Origin: Gammaproteobacteria bacterium
GTDB taxonomy: Bacteria > Pseudomonadota > Gammaproteobacteria > Pseudomonadales > Azotimanducaceae
DNA: 64,000 nt
Assembly: GCA_009845835.1 (NCBI GenBank)
Contig: VXYV01000006.1
Span: 1 to 64,000 of the forward strand
Reading direction: 5' to 3'
Position 1 is the first letter of the stretch; each line of letters starts with the position of its first letter. Made by a program: the position numbers and the translations under genes. Shown here piece after piece: positions 9,080 through 18,506 of the stretch. Under the pieces are notes generated by a model. The model was not told where the DNA came from and ran no database searches. It worked only from the letters and a program-made list of their open reading frames with translations.

Positions 9080-12000
9080 TTACATTGAGTAACGTAATGT
9101 AAGCCCGGCGACTTGTGGTTCAGTCATGAAGTAATTTCTGAAAAATCCCGACGTGTCTGAAGTTAGATACATTCCAGTGACGTTATCATTGTCTTGGACA
9201 TTACGTACCCAGCCGCTAAGCATGAGTCTTCCATCAGAACTGGTGTAGGTTGCGCTTAAATTGATTTGACTCCAAGCATCGATTTCATCCCCCGGCGTAT
9301 TGAATTCACGACTAAACGATTCACTTTGCCAGTATAGGCTGCCACGTAAAGAAACGTCTCCGTCAAAAAAACCAGTACTAATTGGGAAGTTGTAGGTTGC
9401 ACCAATGTTCAAGGTGTGCTCGGGTGAGTGCGGTAAAGAATTTCCGTCAAGTTCGGTTAGTACACCTTCACTGGTCTCAACCCCAATCGTGTTTAAGAAT
9501 AATCTCGAAAAGTAGGCTGGCACCGAAACTCCAAATTCATTTGCGGGATATGACAGGGAATAAGGAGTTGTACGATTTCTGATATCAATCGTCGCTCCCG
9601 CGGCTAATGCTGCATCGATAACCTGTTGCGTTAATTGTGCTTTACGCGCGACAAAATTAACCCCGGTAGTGGTCCCCGGATCGATGTTTTTGAGCAATAC
9701 CCAGTCACTACTTCCGGCAGTTCGGTTGAGAGGATCAAGTGACGCTGTACCATCGACGGCTGTATTAAGGAAACTGTATCCGTAATCGAAGACAACTTGC
9801 GGCATCCCTTCCAGTTGAAACGTTCCTTCAGCTTCTAACCCCCAGGCAGAGGCATCAATGTTTTCATTGATGGGTGCATTATTTTTGATACGAGTAACTT
9901 GTAAACCGGAATACTGATACGCGAAGAAGGCGCTGTTAAACGCTACCCTTCGATCCATAAGTAGACTCTTTGTACCTAGCTCGAACGACGTAACTTCTTC
10001 ACGATCAAAGGTAAAAGTACTTACATTTTGAAAGGCAACGGGAATGGCAGCATTCAAACCACCAGGTTTATAACCGGTGGACAACGTACCGTAAACAAAA
10101 ACGTTATCGTTCAGTTGATGATCTAAGGTGATTCGGCCAGTAAGTGCGGTCCACTCACCTTCGTCGGGACTACCGGTAACTCCTCTGGCTTCACTAAAAT
10201 CAGCAATAATCGGGATCTTCTTGATTAGCGCAACTCGTTCAGCACTATACGCAGGTGTCAGCATGGCTGCCTCAATTTCGGCGCGAGTTGCACCGTGATA
10301 TGCGGCTAGCCCGATCTCGGGTGCGCCGACTGCAAATGGTCCGAGTAACAAGTTCATCGCCCGTGTCCAAAATATCCCCGTAACGGCGTTAATGTTTATT
10401 AAATGGTCGGCATCAAGTAACCCCGCCGCAATCGCGCCCTGTATTGCGGTTTGTAACGGTACAATTTCTACCGGTACACCAAGCACATTAGCTACATAGG
10501 CCCTGATTGCTGGATACACGGATGCATGAAGTAGTGGAACTTGATTAGTTGCGTCAAATAATATACTAGTATCGGAAATCCATTTTTGATCTTCGTTGTA
10601 GCGAAGACCGAACGTTAACTCCGTCTTATCGTCGATTTGGTAGTATGCTTCACCGAACACTGCTACTCCGTCATTCGTTCGTCCAAACCCTCCATTAGGA
10701 GTACTCGAGTTACCGAAAAAACTTGGATAAAGTGGTGGAGTATTTAGCAGTGGTGCACCTGTAACCGCAATCGCATCAAATACGTTGGAAAAAATGTAAT
10801 AGTTGGTTCCTCGTTCAGTACCAAAGATCGATGAGCCTAACATGAACGAGATTTGCTGGTCAATGGTAGCATGAACCCGTCCTTCAATTACCCAATAATT
10901 TCCATTACCATCGGAATGGTCGTACATTAGAAAACGATTGGTGTCTAAATCGGTGTTAATACATCCACCTAGCACGCCAGCGGTACCTGCAAAAAAGTTA
11001 CATCCACCAGATGCGAAATCCTCTCCAGTGTTACCGGAGGCTCGCGATACCGGCCAATAACCTTGCGGGTTGTACGTAGTCGGTGGCATAATGGGACCGA
11101 CATCCATTAAGTAATCTTGTTGTGATAAGCCAGAACGTTCGTTGAAAGCACTTAAAACTTCAAATCTGAAATCGTTCCAATCAAAGTCAATTCCCATGGC
11201 TAGTAAGGAGTCGTCTTCTTGAAACACAGGATCAAAGTCCGTATGTACCGATCGTAGGCTGAGTTCGGGTCGTGGCACGTCATATTGAACCGTCCCAGTC
11301 GCACCACTTGTCCCCGGGTACCAGACTCCTAGTCCAGCCCCGAAAATCCCCGGAATCGTTGAGCCCAAATGGGGCGAGTCAAAGCCAAAACCATTCGCTT
11401 TACAACCATTGGTAGGTAAATCACCTCGTTCACAGATTTGATTAGTGATTCGCGCGCGGTTACTGTCTTCACTGAATTGACTAAATAAAAACCAGGCATT
11501 TGCATTTTCGCTGATGTTGATTGCCACTGTGAGGCGAAGTGCCCATTGACTTCGGCCGTCATAATCGCTAGCAACATCAAGTAAATCAGATTCAGCTGCA
11601 AGGTTTTCGGTGAACCCATCGCGTTGTAACGACATAAATGCTATACGAGTGGCTACATTACTTGATAGTGGCACGTTTAACATCCCAGCGAAACGGGCGT
11701 GTGCAAACGTTCCTAGTTCAGTCTTGAAGTACCCATCAATATCAGAGAAACTAGGTTTACCCGTAACAAAATTTATCGAGCCACCGGTAGCATTTCTACC
11801 AAACAATGTTCCTTGTGGACCACGCAAGACTTCCACACGTTCAATGTCGAAGAATTCTTGGATATTCATATTTGTGGGTAGTGGGATTTCGTTGAGATGT
11901 GCAGCGACTCCCGGTTCGGCCGCACTACCAGTAATTAAACTACCAATACCGCGTATGCTGAAGCTAAATCCTCCAAAGTTTTGAGAGGTGAATGACATAT

Positions 12001-12253
12001 TTGGAACATTCATCTGCAAATCTGACGGTGTGATTACCTGCTGTAGTTCCAGGGCAATCTCATCTAAGGCAGTAACACTAATTGGTACGTCTTGTATATT
12101 TTCTTCGACTCGTTGGGCAGTTACGATCATTTCTTCCATCGCATTCGATGATTCGGAACTTTCTGATTCTTCCTGTGCCCAGATTATTCCGTTCCCTAAG
12201 CATAGACAGACTAGTAACAGAAATCCATGTTTTAAATAACCAATTCGAAGCAT
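9080..12253 (-). CDS. TonB-dependent outer-membrane receptor
   Basis: A 1057-residue receptor that would import a ligand across the outer membrane using TonB energy. It has a signal peptide (about 1-26, ending in WAQ) and a TonB-box-like region EEMIVTAQR. A plug domain follows with the typical ISVTAL, FSIRGIG and VEVLRGPQGTLFGRNATGGSINF stretches, then a long beta-barrel. The chain ends in LTLRYSM rather than a terminal aromatic. It is large for the class because of loop insertions around residues 300-450 and 560-700. The ribosome-binding site GGAGG precedes the ATG. Such receptors often carry siderophores, vitamins or glycans; no neighbouring gene identifies the ligand. The upstream region has a striking inverted repeat. 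Confidence 0.92.
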   Translation of the reverse strand: MLRIGYLKHGFLLLVCLCLGNGIIWAQEESESSESSNAMEEMIVTAQRVEENIQDVPISVTALDEIALELQQVITPSDLQMNVPNMSFTSQNFGGFSFSIRGIGSLITGSAAEPGVAAHLNEIPLPTNMNIQEFFDIERVEVLRGPQGTLFGRNATGGSINFVTGKPSFSDIDGYFKTELGTFAHARFAGMLNVPLSSNVATRIAFMSLQRDGFTENLAAESDLLDVASDYDGRSQWALRLTVAINISENANAWFLFSQFSEDSNRARITNQICERGDLPTNGCKANGFGFDSPHLGSTIPGIFGAGLGVWYPGTSGATGTVQYDVPRPELSLRSVHTDFDPVFQEDDSLLAMGIDFDWNDFRFEVLSAFNERSGLSQQDYLMDVGPIMPPTTYNPQGYWPVSRASGNTGEDFASGGCNFFAGTAGVLGGCINTDLDTNRFLMYDHSDGNGNYWVIEGRVHATIDQQISFMLGSSIFGTERGTNYYIFSNVFDAIAVTGAPLLNTPPLYPSFFGNSSTPNGGFGRTNDGVAVFGEAYYQIDDKTELTFGLRYNEDQKWISDTSILFDATNQVPLLHASVYPAIRAYVANVLGVPVEIVPLQTAIQGAIAAGLLDADHLININAVTGIFWTRAMNLLLGPFAVGAPEIGLAAYHGATRAEIEAAMLTPAYSAERVALIKKIPIIADFSEARGVTGSPDEGEWTALTGRITLDHQLNDNVFVYGTLSTGYKPGGLNAAIPVAFQNVSTFTFDREEVTSFELGTKSLLMDRRVAFNSAFFAYQYSGLQVTRIKNNAPINENIDASAWGLEAEGTFQLEGMPQVVFDYGYSFLNTAVDGTASLDPLNRTAGSSDWVLLKNIDPGTTTGVNFVARKAQLTQQVIDAALAAGATIDIRNRTTPYSLSYPANEFGVSVPAYFSRLFLNTIGVETSEGVLTELDGNSLPHSPEHTLNIGATYNFPISTGFFDGDVSLRGSLYWQSESFSREFNTPGDEIDAWSQINLSATYTSSDGRLMLSGWVRNVQDNDNVTGMYLTSDTSGFFRNYFMTEPQVAGLTLRYSM

Positions 12254-12566
12254 ATTTTTCCTCCAATGTTGATAGAAATAGTTTTGGTCACATCAACATC
12301 AATATGATAGTTCAACACAAACTCAATGCGTTTAGTGGTTGATGTGACGAAACTCACAATACCGCAAATGTTAAGACATCGTGATTAGGTCGACTTTACT
12401 TAGGGTACAAGAAAACAAGGCACTAAGCACGACGAAGTCACTGTAACGATTACGATTATATTTTACGTGAATGTCTGATGTGGCAATTTTGTCAAATCTA
12501 TTTCGCGTACCAGTTGGTAATAGGCACTGAGGGCTTTGAAGGTACAAGAGAATTGAGGAGCTTAAT
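12254..12566. other. Divergent intergenic region between TonB receptor and oligopeptidase
   Basis: These 313 bases separate two divergent genes and must contain both promoters. The only clear structure I see is the inverted repeat at 12287-12348. A reading frame on the minus strand that begins inside the peptidase gene crosses this region, but its composition is serine-rich and it looks like a shadow. No confident -35/-10 pair could be picked by eye. Confidence 0.5.
12287..12348. promoter_or_regulatory. Long-spaced perfect inverted repeat upstream of the TonB receptor
   Basis: GTCACATCAAC at 12287-12297 is repeated exactly in reverse complement at 12338-12348 (GTTGATGTGAC), 40 bases apart. 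A further GTTGAT sits at about 12268, close to the ATG of the receptor. The arms could be paired operator half-sites for a regulator of receptor expression. If the region is transcribed, they could instead form a stem in the 5' leader. Which of the two it is cannot be decided here. Confidence 0.4.
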
Positions 12567-14411
12567 ATGACACAACTAGCAGGTCCCGAATGGGATTTAT
12601 CGACCGAGTATACGTCGCCTGAAGACGACGAAATTGAAAGAGATCTAGCTAAGTTAACCGATTTACTGAACCAAATTGAAAGTAAAAATAAGGTGTTAGC
12701 GCCTTGTTTAAGTTCGCTAGATTCGTTGGATGAGAAAACCCGTTCGAAAGTTGTGAATACTGCACAAGAGATATACAAACTAAGTGATCACGCTTCACAG
12801 TATTTAGCCAACCCTACAACTTTTGCGAGTTGTATTCTTTCCGTCCACAGTGACAACGAAGAGGCGAAAGTTTTGCAGGGGAAATTGACGAACTACCGAG
12901 TTCGTTTTACCAGTTTAAGACACCCACTTAGTCAATTTTTAGAGTTAGCTGATGAGTCGATGATCAATGATTTTCTGGGAGATCCAGGGATTGCGCCGGC
13001 GGCATGGAGTGTTCGGCATGCTCGCTTACGTAAACATGAACTCTTGGACTTATCACAAGAGAGTTTGGTTACTGGACTGGTCCAAAACGGATTTCATGCG
13101 TGGGGACGACTCTATACTGAGTTATCTGGCAAACTTCGGTGTAAGGTCATGGATGGAAACGAACAAAAAGAAGTCGGTATCGCCGAAGCTGCATCGTTAA
13201 TGATGTCTCACCGTGATCGAATTCGTGAAGATGCCTGGAGCGCGATTAACACTGCTTGGACAGAGCACGAAGATACCTGTGCGGCGGCGCTAAACGCCTT
13301 AGCTGGTTGGCGACTAGAAATGTGTGAGCGGCGATCAACTAAACAAGAAGTACATTTTCTCGATGCACCAGCTCATGCTAGCCACATTGAAAAGGACACA
13401 CTTAGGGCACTTATGCAAGTAGCTGCAGAAGCGCGACCGATATCGCAACGGGCAGCAAAAACCATGGCGCGTGCTTACAGTAAAAGCAAGTTTGGACCAT
13501 GGGATACACGCGCACCAGCACCAGAATTACCAGGGGCGAATTCTGAATTTCCCTTTGAGGTGGGATTGAACATCGTTGCCGACGCCTATGGTGAAGTAGA
13601 TTCATCCATGGGGAGTTTTGTTCGTATGATGGCTACAAACCGGTGGATAGAAGGTACGATCGGAGCACGGAAACGACCAGGTGCGTATTGCACCTCTTTT
13701 CAGAAGAGTAAATCGCCACGAGTCTATATGACTTATTCAGGGTCTATGTCGGATATAACGGTATTAGCCCACGAATTAGGTCATGCGTTCCATCATTGGG
13801 TGATGAAAGATTTACCCAATTCACAACGATCTTACGGGATGTCGTTAGCAGAGACCGCCAGTACCTTTGGTGAAACTTTAGTGAGAGACGCGTTAGTGGA
13901 ACAAGCTAAATCTCCACAACAAGCATTAACGGTTGTGTGGGAAGAGATGTCGGCTATTGTGGGATTTTTATTAAACATCCCTACTCGGTTTGAGTTCGAG
14001 AAAAAACTTTATGAAGCACGCGCTTCCCGACCGCTCTTGGTAAATGAGTTGCGGGATCTGATGCCGAATGCTTGGTGTGAGTGGTATGGCGACTCGCTAT
14101 CGCAGCCAGACGACGGGTTTTGGATGAGTAAGTTACATTTCTACATATCTGGGATCAGTTTTTATAACTTCCCGTATTTGTTTGGGTATTTATTTAGTCA
14201 AAGCATTTATCAGCGACGAAATGAGATGGGCGATAGTTTTTTTGAACGATATACCGGGCTTTTGTGCGATACAGGTCGTATGTCGGCAGAGAGTCTTGCG
14301 AGTCGTTATCTTGCAGGAGATCTCACACAGACATCGTTTTGGCAACATACCGTCGATCAGTTAGAACAACGAGTGAATCATTTCGAACGGCTTTGCGATG
14401 AGATTTTTTGA
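12567..14411 (+). CDS. M3 family oligoendopeptidase (PepF-like)
   Basis: This 614-residue cytoplasmic zinc metallopeptidase cuts short peptides. The zinc site is VLAHELGHAFHH (HExxH, about residue 404), and the third ligand region is LAETASTFGE some 25 residues later, both typical of M3B peptidases such as PepF. The length matches the family (about 600). The start at 12567 follows a GAGGAG site. There is no signal peptide. It stands next to a TonB receptor on the opposite strand, and 65 bp before a cytochrome gene. A role in recycling peptides is an inference from the family. Confidence 0.92.
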   Translation: MTQLAGPEWDLSTEYTSPEDDEIERDLAKLTDLLNQIESKNKVLAPCLSSLDSLDEKTRSKVVNTAQEIYKLSDHASQYLANPTTFASCILSVHSDNEEAKVLQGKLTNYRVRFTSLRHPLSQFLELADESMINDFLGDPGIAPAAWSVRHARLRKHELLDLSQESLVTGLVQNGFHAWGRLYTELSGKLRCKVMDGNEQKEVGIAEAASLMMSHRDRIREDAWSAINTAWTEHEDTCAAALNALAGWRLEMCERRSTKQEVHFLDAPAHASHIEKDTLRALMQVAAEARPISQRAAKTMARAYSKSKFGPWDTRAPAPELPGANSEFPFEVGLNIVADAYGEVDSSMGSFVRMMATNRWIEGTIGARKRPGAYCTSFQKSKSPRVYMTYSGSMSDITVLAHELGHAFHHWVMKDLPNSQRSYGMSLAETASTFGETLVRDALVEQAKSPQQALTVVWEEMSAIVGFLLNIPTRFEFEKKLYEARASRPLLVNELRDLMPNAWCEWYGDSLSQPDDGFWMSKLHFYISGISFYNFPYLFGYLFSQSIYQRRNEMGDSFFERYTGLLCDTGRMSAESLASRYLAGDLTQTSFWQHTVDQLEQRVNHFERLCDEIF

Positions 14412-14476
14412 AATATTCGTAACATTGAACACACAATTTATTCCTACCCCCGCAACTAACTCATAGGAGAATATTA

Positions 14477-14929
14477 ATGTGGTGTCTTAAATTTAGTCGA
14501 ATTATTTTTGTGATTTTCATCGTGTCGAGTATTAGCGCCAACGAAGCTGTAGTCGATTATCGACACGAAAGCATGGAAGCAATCGAACTGCATTTTGATG
14601 CAATTGATGAATTACTCTTTGGAGATTTATCGGAGGAGTCATTCGTTAAAGATCATCTGGAAAACCATACGTCAGCACTGTATGACTACGCGAAGATGAT
14701 GCCCGACTTGTTTGTCGAGGGTTCAGAAGGTGGCGAAACCTTAGCTCGTGTCTGGAAAGAACCGGAAAAGTTTCAGGAAGCCTTGGAAGCCTTTAAAGAC
14801 TCCACAGAGGAGTTAAGTAAGGCAGCTGCAGCAAGTAGTGAAGAAGTCGATTGGAAGGGGGATGTCATGAATGGATTTAAAAGTGTTGCCACAACCTGCA
14901 AAGGTTGTCACAAACGCTACCGCGAGTAG
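14477..14929 (+). CDS. Class II-type cytochrome c (cytochrome c-prime-like), periplasmic
   Basis: A 150-residue exported haem protein. The signal peptide covers about residues 1-21 (ending SISA-NE). The body is a predicted all-alpha four-helix bundle. The only haem-binding motif, CKGCH, is at the very C-terminus in the order TTCKGCHKRYRE, which is how class II cytochromes c (c-prime, c-556) are built. These bind gases or shuttle electrons. A ribosome-binding site AGGAGA precedes the ATG. Its last 13 bases overlap the end of the convergent cytochrome b561 gene. The two may be functionally linked, since cytochrome b561 proteins often pass electrons to small c-type cytochromes. Confidence 0.82.
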   Translation: MWCLKFSRIIFVIFIVSSISANEAVVDYRHESMEAIELHFDAIDELLFGDLSEESFVKDHLENHTSALYDYAKMMPDLFVEGSEGGETLARVWKEPEKFQEALEAFKDSTEELSKAAAASSEEVDWKGDVMNGFKSVATTCKGCHKRYRE

Positions 14930-15567
14930 AACAGAAGTAAACCGAAGATCAAACCGCTAACGACATAGATTAATAACGCTTTCCAAGTAGCGAATGTAGT
15001 CTTGGGGAGGGCTAAGCGTTTACGTCCGGTGAACATCGCTAGGGCGATGGGATTTCGCAGAAAAACACCATAGATAAGTTGAGCGCTTAAGTGAATCCCT
15101 ATCAGTACCACCACGAACTTCCAACCATGATCGTGGATATCGGAGGCAAACTCTACCGCATCGTCGTCAACAAACTGAACTAACGGCCCATCCGTTAAGA
15201 CGTCGTCGGTAGTGAACAAACCGGCACCACTCTGTACAGCTAAAGCCAGTAGCAAACTGACAGCAAGGACAATGCCGGGGGAAGTGTGGGCAGCGGGATT
15301 GTTAAGACCTCTGAAATGGTTCACAAATTGCTGCGGTGTGGTAAAGTAGTGGCGCAGTTTCGTATAGGTGCCACCGAGAAATCCCCAAATTAGCCGAAAT
15401 ACGAGTAACGCGACCACGGTCATTCCGGCCCAAGTATGAACGTTCATGAGGTCAAGGTCCGGTATGAGACCAGTCACTAGTGCAGTCGTAACTGCAAACA
15501 CCAGCAACCAATGCCATACACGAATTGGCCATTCCCAGATGAGAACACCTTGTTTTTGCTTAGCCAT
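14917..15567 (-). CDS. Cytochrome b561-type membrane haem protein
   Basis: The protein starts at the ATG at 15565-15567 (216 residues); a longer frame from a TTG at 15630 would run into the polymerase gene. It has four main hydrophobic segments. Histidines are placed as in the Ni/Fe-hydrogenase-type and bacterial b561 family: VWHWLLV in helix 1, HTWAGM in helix 2, HDHGWKFVVVLIGIHL in later helices. The opening WEWPIRVWHW is typical. It probably moves electrons between quinol and a periplasmic acceptor. It lies 40 bp downstream of the Pol II-like gene on the same strand and overlaps the convergent cytochrome c gene. Confidence 0.85.
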   Translation of the reverse strand: MAKQKQGVLIWEWPIRVWHWLLVFAVTTALVTGLIPDLDLMNVHTWAGMTVVALLVFRLIWGFLGGTYTKLRHYFTTPQQFVNHFRGLNNPAAHTSPGIVLAVSLLLALAVQSGAGLFTTDDVLTDGPLVQFVDDDAVEFASDIHDHGWKFVVVLIGIHLSAQLIYGVFLRNPIALAMFTGRKRLALPKTTFATWKALLIYVVSGLIFGLLLFYSR

Positions 15568-15607
15568 TTGATGTTCTGCAGTAATATTCGGAATCACACA
15601 ACCACGA

Positions 15608-17794
15608 TTATCGATTACAGAGTATTTCAATAGTGGATGTTCGTTCGCCGATTGCTTGGTAGACCGGGATCAGCATTGGTTTGACCAATTGGTTGATAAA
15701 TCTTGATCGGTTTTCTCTTATTCTCACTAATCGATCTGCTAGCCGTTCATCTTTACTAGCCATTTGATTGTACAGACGGTTAAACTTTCGTCGGTCATTA
15801 AATCCTAATCGATGATCAAAGTGTCCACGTTTTATGTTATCGATAAGTTCGTACACATAAGAATGGATACAGTCTTTATACAGTACCCGTTGATAAAGAT
15901 TTTTCTGAAACTGGCTTAGAAAAGGAAATGTGATTTTTCGATCGAAATCGAAACCGTGTAGTGAGATTTGTTCTGATGGGTGATGTAATGCTGCGAGGTT
16001 GGTTCGAGTTCGATTGCGTTTAGTTGTGTAATTGACAAGGAAAACACGTTGATAAAAATATTCTGCATTGATCTTGAGAGTGTTTGCAATATACCAAGTT
16101 TTTCTGACATAAGAGTTTAGCTCTTGATTGAATTGTGTAGTCAATATCTCAATGACTTTTCGTGCGCGATTAGGTTCATCGTTACCAACGCAGATATAGA
16201 TTTGCTTCCCGTCATTGAATATCACTCGACACCCAAATGCTTCAAACCATTGGATCGCATACAAAAGAAAATGTCGCCCCAAAGACCAAATCGCATTGAC
16301 AATTTGTCGGTCATAGAAACGATTTCGAGGGTTTGCTATAGCCTCCATCAAAGAATTCTTGATTAACGTTGTAGTTCTGTTCAAGATCTCTTCCTCAGTG
16401 GAAGAGAATACACTTCGGTCGTGCTGAATCTCTTCGAAGATTTGGGGAAGTATTCCTCGTTGACGGGTAAAAGTTATTTGATTGTTTGTATGTATTGCTT
16501 CATTACAGTCCTCTTTTGTTAGCGTAAGCCAATCAATATTGAACATACGAATGAGATTAGGCCACAAGTCTTTAAATCTGCAAACGCTCACGTTTTGACT
16601 CAAGCCTGCTTCGCGTCTAAAGATTTTTGTGATAGGTTGTTTCGGTCGATAATCATGCTGTACATTCAACGTAGATCGAGCTCTAATTCCTCTCGGTCGT
16701 AAGCGTCGCAAATATATTGCATCCAACGAATCTGGCTGGTTAATACTAGGATCTAGTATTGCACCTGTCATTTGGGTTCTCAAGACGGCAAATTGAGGTA
16801 TGTTCAACTGCTGAATTAACTGAAATAGAAGCTGGACCCGAGCTTTCAATTGATCAAGTGTTGTAGTGGTTGTGGGTTTGTCAGAAGATAATGCGGATCG
16901 AAAATTCGACCTGATTCGAGTCGTCAATTCTGGGAAAAATCGTTGAATCCATTGTTTGACGTCGACAAATAATCGTCCGGGAACTAGTACACGAAGAGTG
17001 TCACCACTTGAATTGGACCTGCGAACAAACGTGCTTTTGGTGGTTCGACCCCATCGAATCTCTTGTCGCCGACAACGACAGTGTTCCAACAACTTCACAA
17101 GATCAGAATCTCGTAAGTTCCATACCATCAAGACGTCAGGATCGATTTGGGCGACCAACTTATCTAAGGCGCGTAAACCTGTCCTCAAGTCCGCGAACAC
17201 CAGATCCCGCGACTTACTCACTGATTCGACCGGGTCAATCACTAACACTAAATCAGTGGAATCCCCTTGGAGACAAATCTGCAAGCCCAGTGGGTCCAGC
17301 CTGAATATTTCCACTTCCATTGCTAAAACCCGAAGTTGGATGTCAATATCTGCGGGACTTAACTCGGGGTTCTCAAATACATAATCAACTGATGCATTTC
17401 GTGACACATTTGAAGCATTAATTTCCACTCCACCACAAATGTTGTTGTCGATTAAATGCGTTTGAGGCAAAGTTATATCGCCTTCGTAAGTTGCAATACC
17501 TTCGAGATGTAAAGTGTCTCGTGCCGAAGGTATATCATTAGGTGTGGAGCATTCCAACCTCAGTAAAGACGCACCGTCAATTGCTTGTTCGGAGGTTCGA
17601 ACTTTGTTAAATTTACGAATTCGGCGATTACGATATTGGTCTTCCGAAATGTAGAAACACGGAGTCTGTCTTGTTTCGCGTATGAGGAACGAAGCCCCGT
17701 CGGTTAAACGACCGTAATGATGAATTATCGGTTTGGAAAGTTCAATTCGACAACTTGATTGCAGTAGAAACCCTTGATAGATGTAGTTTGTCAT
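15608..17794 (-). CDS. Pol II-like family B DNA polymerase with apparently inactivated catalytic centres
   Basis: A single open frame of 728 residues aligns by eye along its whole length with E. coli DNA polymerase II (783). Shared blocks include DPDV..WN in the exonuclease domain, GRLFVD, the palm stretch RFKDLWPNLIRMFNID and the thumb stretch FLSQFQKNLYQRV. The catalytic residues are missing, however. The motif A aspartate (DYKSLYP) is Arg, near residue 406. In motif C, YGDTDS has become FNDGKQ, so the second aspartate is Lys, near 530. The motif B NxxYG is gone. In the exonuclease, ExoI DIE is EVE and the ExoIII aspartate region reads LKARV. The frame has no stops or frameshifts, so it is retained rather than decaying. 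It may be structural, binding DNA or Pol III, but no activity is expected. Confidence 0.82.
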   Translation of the reverse strand: MTNYIYQGFLLQSSCRIELSKPIIHHYGRLTDGASFLIRETRQTPCFYISEDQYRNRRIRKFNKVRTSEQAIDGASLLRLECSTPNDIPSARDTLHLEGIATYEGDITLPQTHLIDNNICGGVEINASNVSRNASVDYVFENPELSPADIDIQLRVLAMEVEIFRLDPLGLQICLQGDSTDLVLVIDPVESVSKSRDLVFADLRTGLRALDKLVAQIDPDVLMVWNLRDSDLVKLLEHCRCRRQEIRWGRTTKSTFVRRSNSSGDTLRVLVPGRLFVDVKQWIQRFFPELTTRIRSNFRSALSSDKPTTTTTLDQLKARVQLLFQLIQQLNIPQFAVLRTQMTGAILDPSINQPDSLDAIYLRRLRPRGIRARSTLNVQHDYRPKQPITKIFRREAGLSQNVSVCRFKDLWPNLIRMFNIDWLTLTKEDCNEAIHTNNQITFTRQRGILPQIFEEIQHDRSVFSSTEEEILNRTTTLIKNSLMEAIANPRNRFYDRQIVNAIWSLGRHFLLYAIQWFEAFGCRVIFNDGKQIYICVGNDEPNRARKVIEILTTQFNQELNSYVRKTWYIANTLKINAEYFYQRVFLVNYTTKRNRTRTNLAALHHPSEQISLHGFDFDRKITFPFLSQFQKNLYQRVLYKDCIHSYVYELIDNIKRGHFDHRLGFNDRRKFNRLYNQMASKDERLADRLVRIRENRSRFINQLVKPMLIPVYQAIGERTSTIEILCNR

Positions 17795-17896
17795 ACTACC
17801 ATCCGACGCAACTGAACGTTGTGAACATAATTACTAGTTGAAAACCCGTATTTAATCATCTTGAATGCCGCACCATAGAGGAGAGAAAACCTATAT

Positions 17897-18394
17897 ATGA
17901 ACTGGGTCGCAATATTGATGGGCTCGAATTCGGATTGGCCCGTCGTCAAAAAAACCACTTTGGTACTTGACAAGTTTGGTATCGAGTTTGAAGTTCGCGT
18001 AACGTCGGCGCACCGAACACCGCATCAAACGGTCGCTTATGTCGAAGAAGCTGTTGCGCGAGGTTGTAGTGTGTTTATTTGTGCCGCTGGGCTGGCGGCT
18101 CACTTGGCAGGAGTTGTTGCGGCTCATACAACTCGCCCTGTAATCGGAATCCCGATCGACGGAGGTCCGTTGTCGGGTGTAGACTCTCTATACTCGACCG
18201 TCCAAATGCCAGGTGGAGTTCCTGTAGCCACCGTTGCGATTGGTAGCGCCGGGGCTAAGAATGCTGGTTTTCTGGCGGCGCAGATTCTAGCGTTATCGAA
18301 TGACGAACTAACACAGAAGTTAACACAGGACCGCCAGAGCAATATCGAAAACGTCATGGCGCAAAATCAGTCTGTACAAGAGGACCTTGAGTAA
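17897..18394 (+). CDS. purE: N5-carboxyaminoimidazole ribonucleotide mutase PurE (class I)
   Basis: PurE converts N5-CAIR to CAIR in purine synthesis. The 165 residues contain the phosphate/substrate loop MGSNSDWP, the catalytic SAHRTP, and the C-terminal run LSGVDSLYSTVQMPGG, all as in class I PurE. A GAGAG ribosome-binding sequence precedes the ATG at 17897. Class I enzymes need PurK to make N5-CAIR. PurK is often the next gene, but here the next gene is tsaC, so purK must be elsewhere. The gene is divergent from the Pol II-like gene, with about 100 bp between starts. Confidence 0.95.
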   Translation: MNWVAILMGSNSDWPVVKKTTLVLDKFGIEFEVRVTSAHRTPHQTVAYVEEAVARGCSVFICAAGLAAHLAGVVAAHTTRPVIGIPIDGGPLSGVDSLYSTVQMPGGVPVATVAIGSAGAKNAGFLAAQILALSNDELTQKLTQDRQSNIENVMAQNQSVQEDLE

Positions 18395-18506
18395 GAATAA
18401 TCATTTGGTGTCAAGCAAATTACCTATGACCCGAGCATAACACTGTTGTATTGTATAGATAAAAGACAAACACTTGATCCGTATGGTAATTTGATTTACA
18501 AGCAAA

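Noticed and set aside
12371..12778. 135-codon minus-strand frame spanning the upstream region of the oligopeptidase gene
   Set aside because: It begins inside the peptidase coding sequence on the other strand, is serine-rich and shows no motif or ribosome-binding site. It is a shadow frame.
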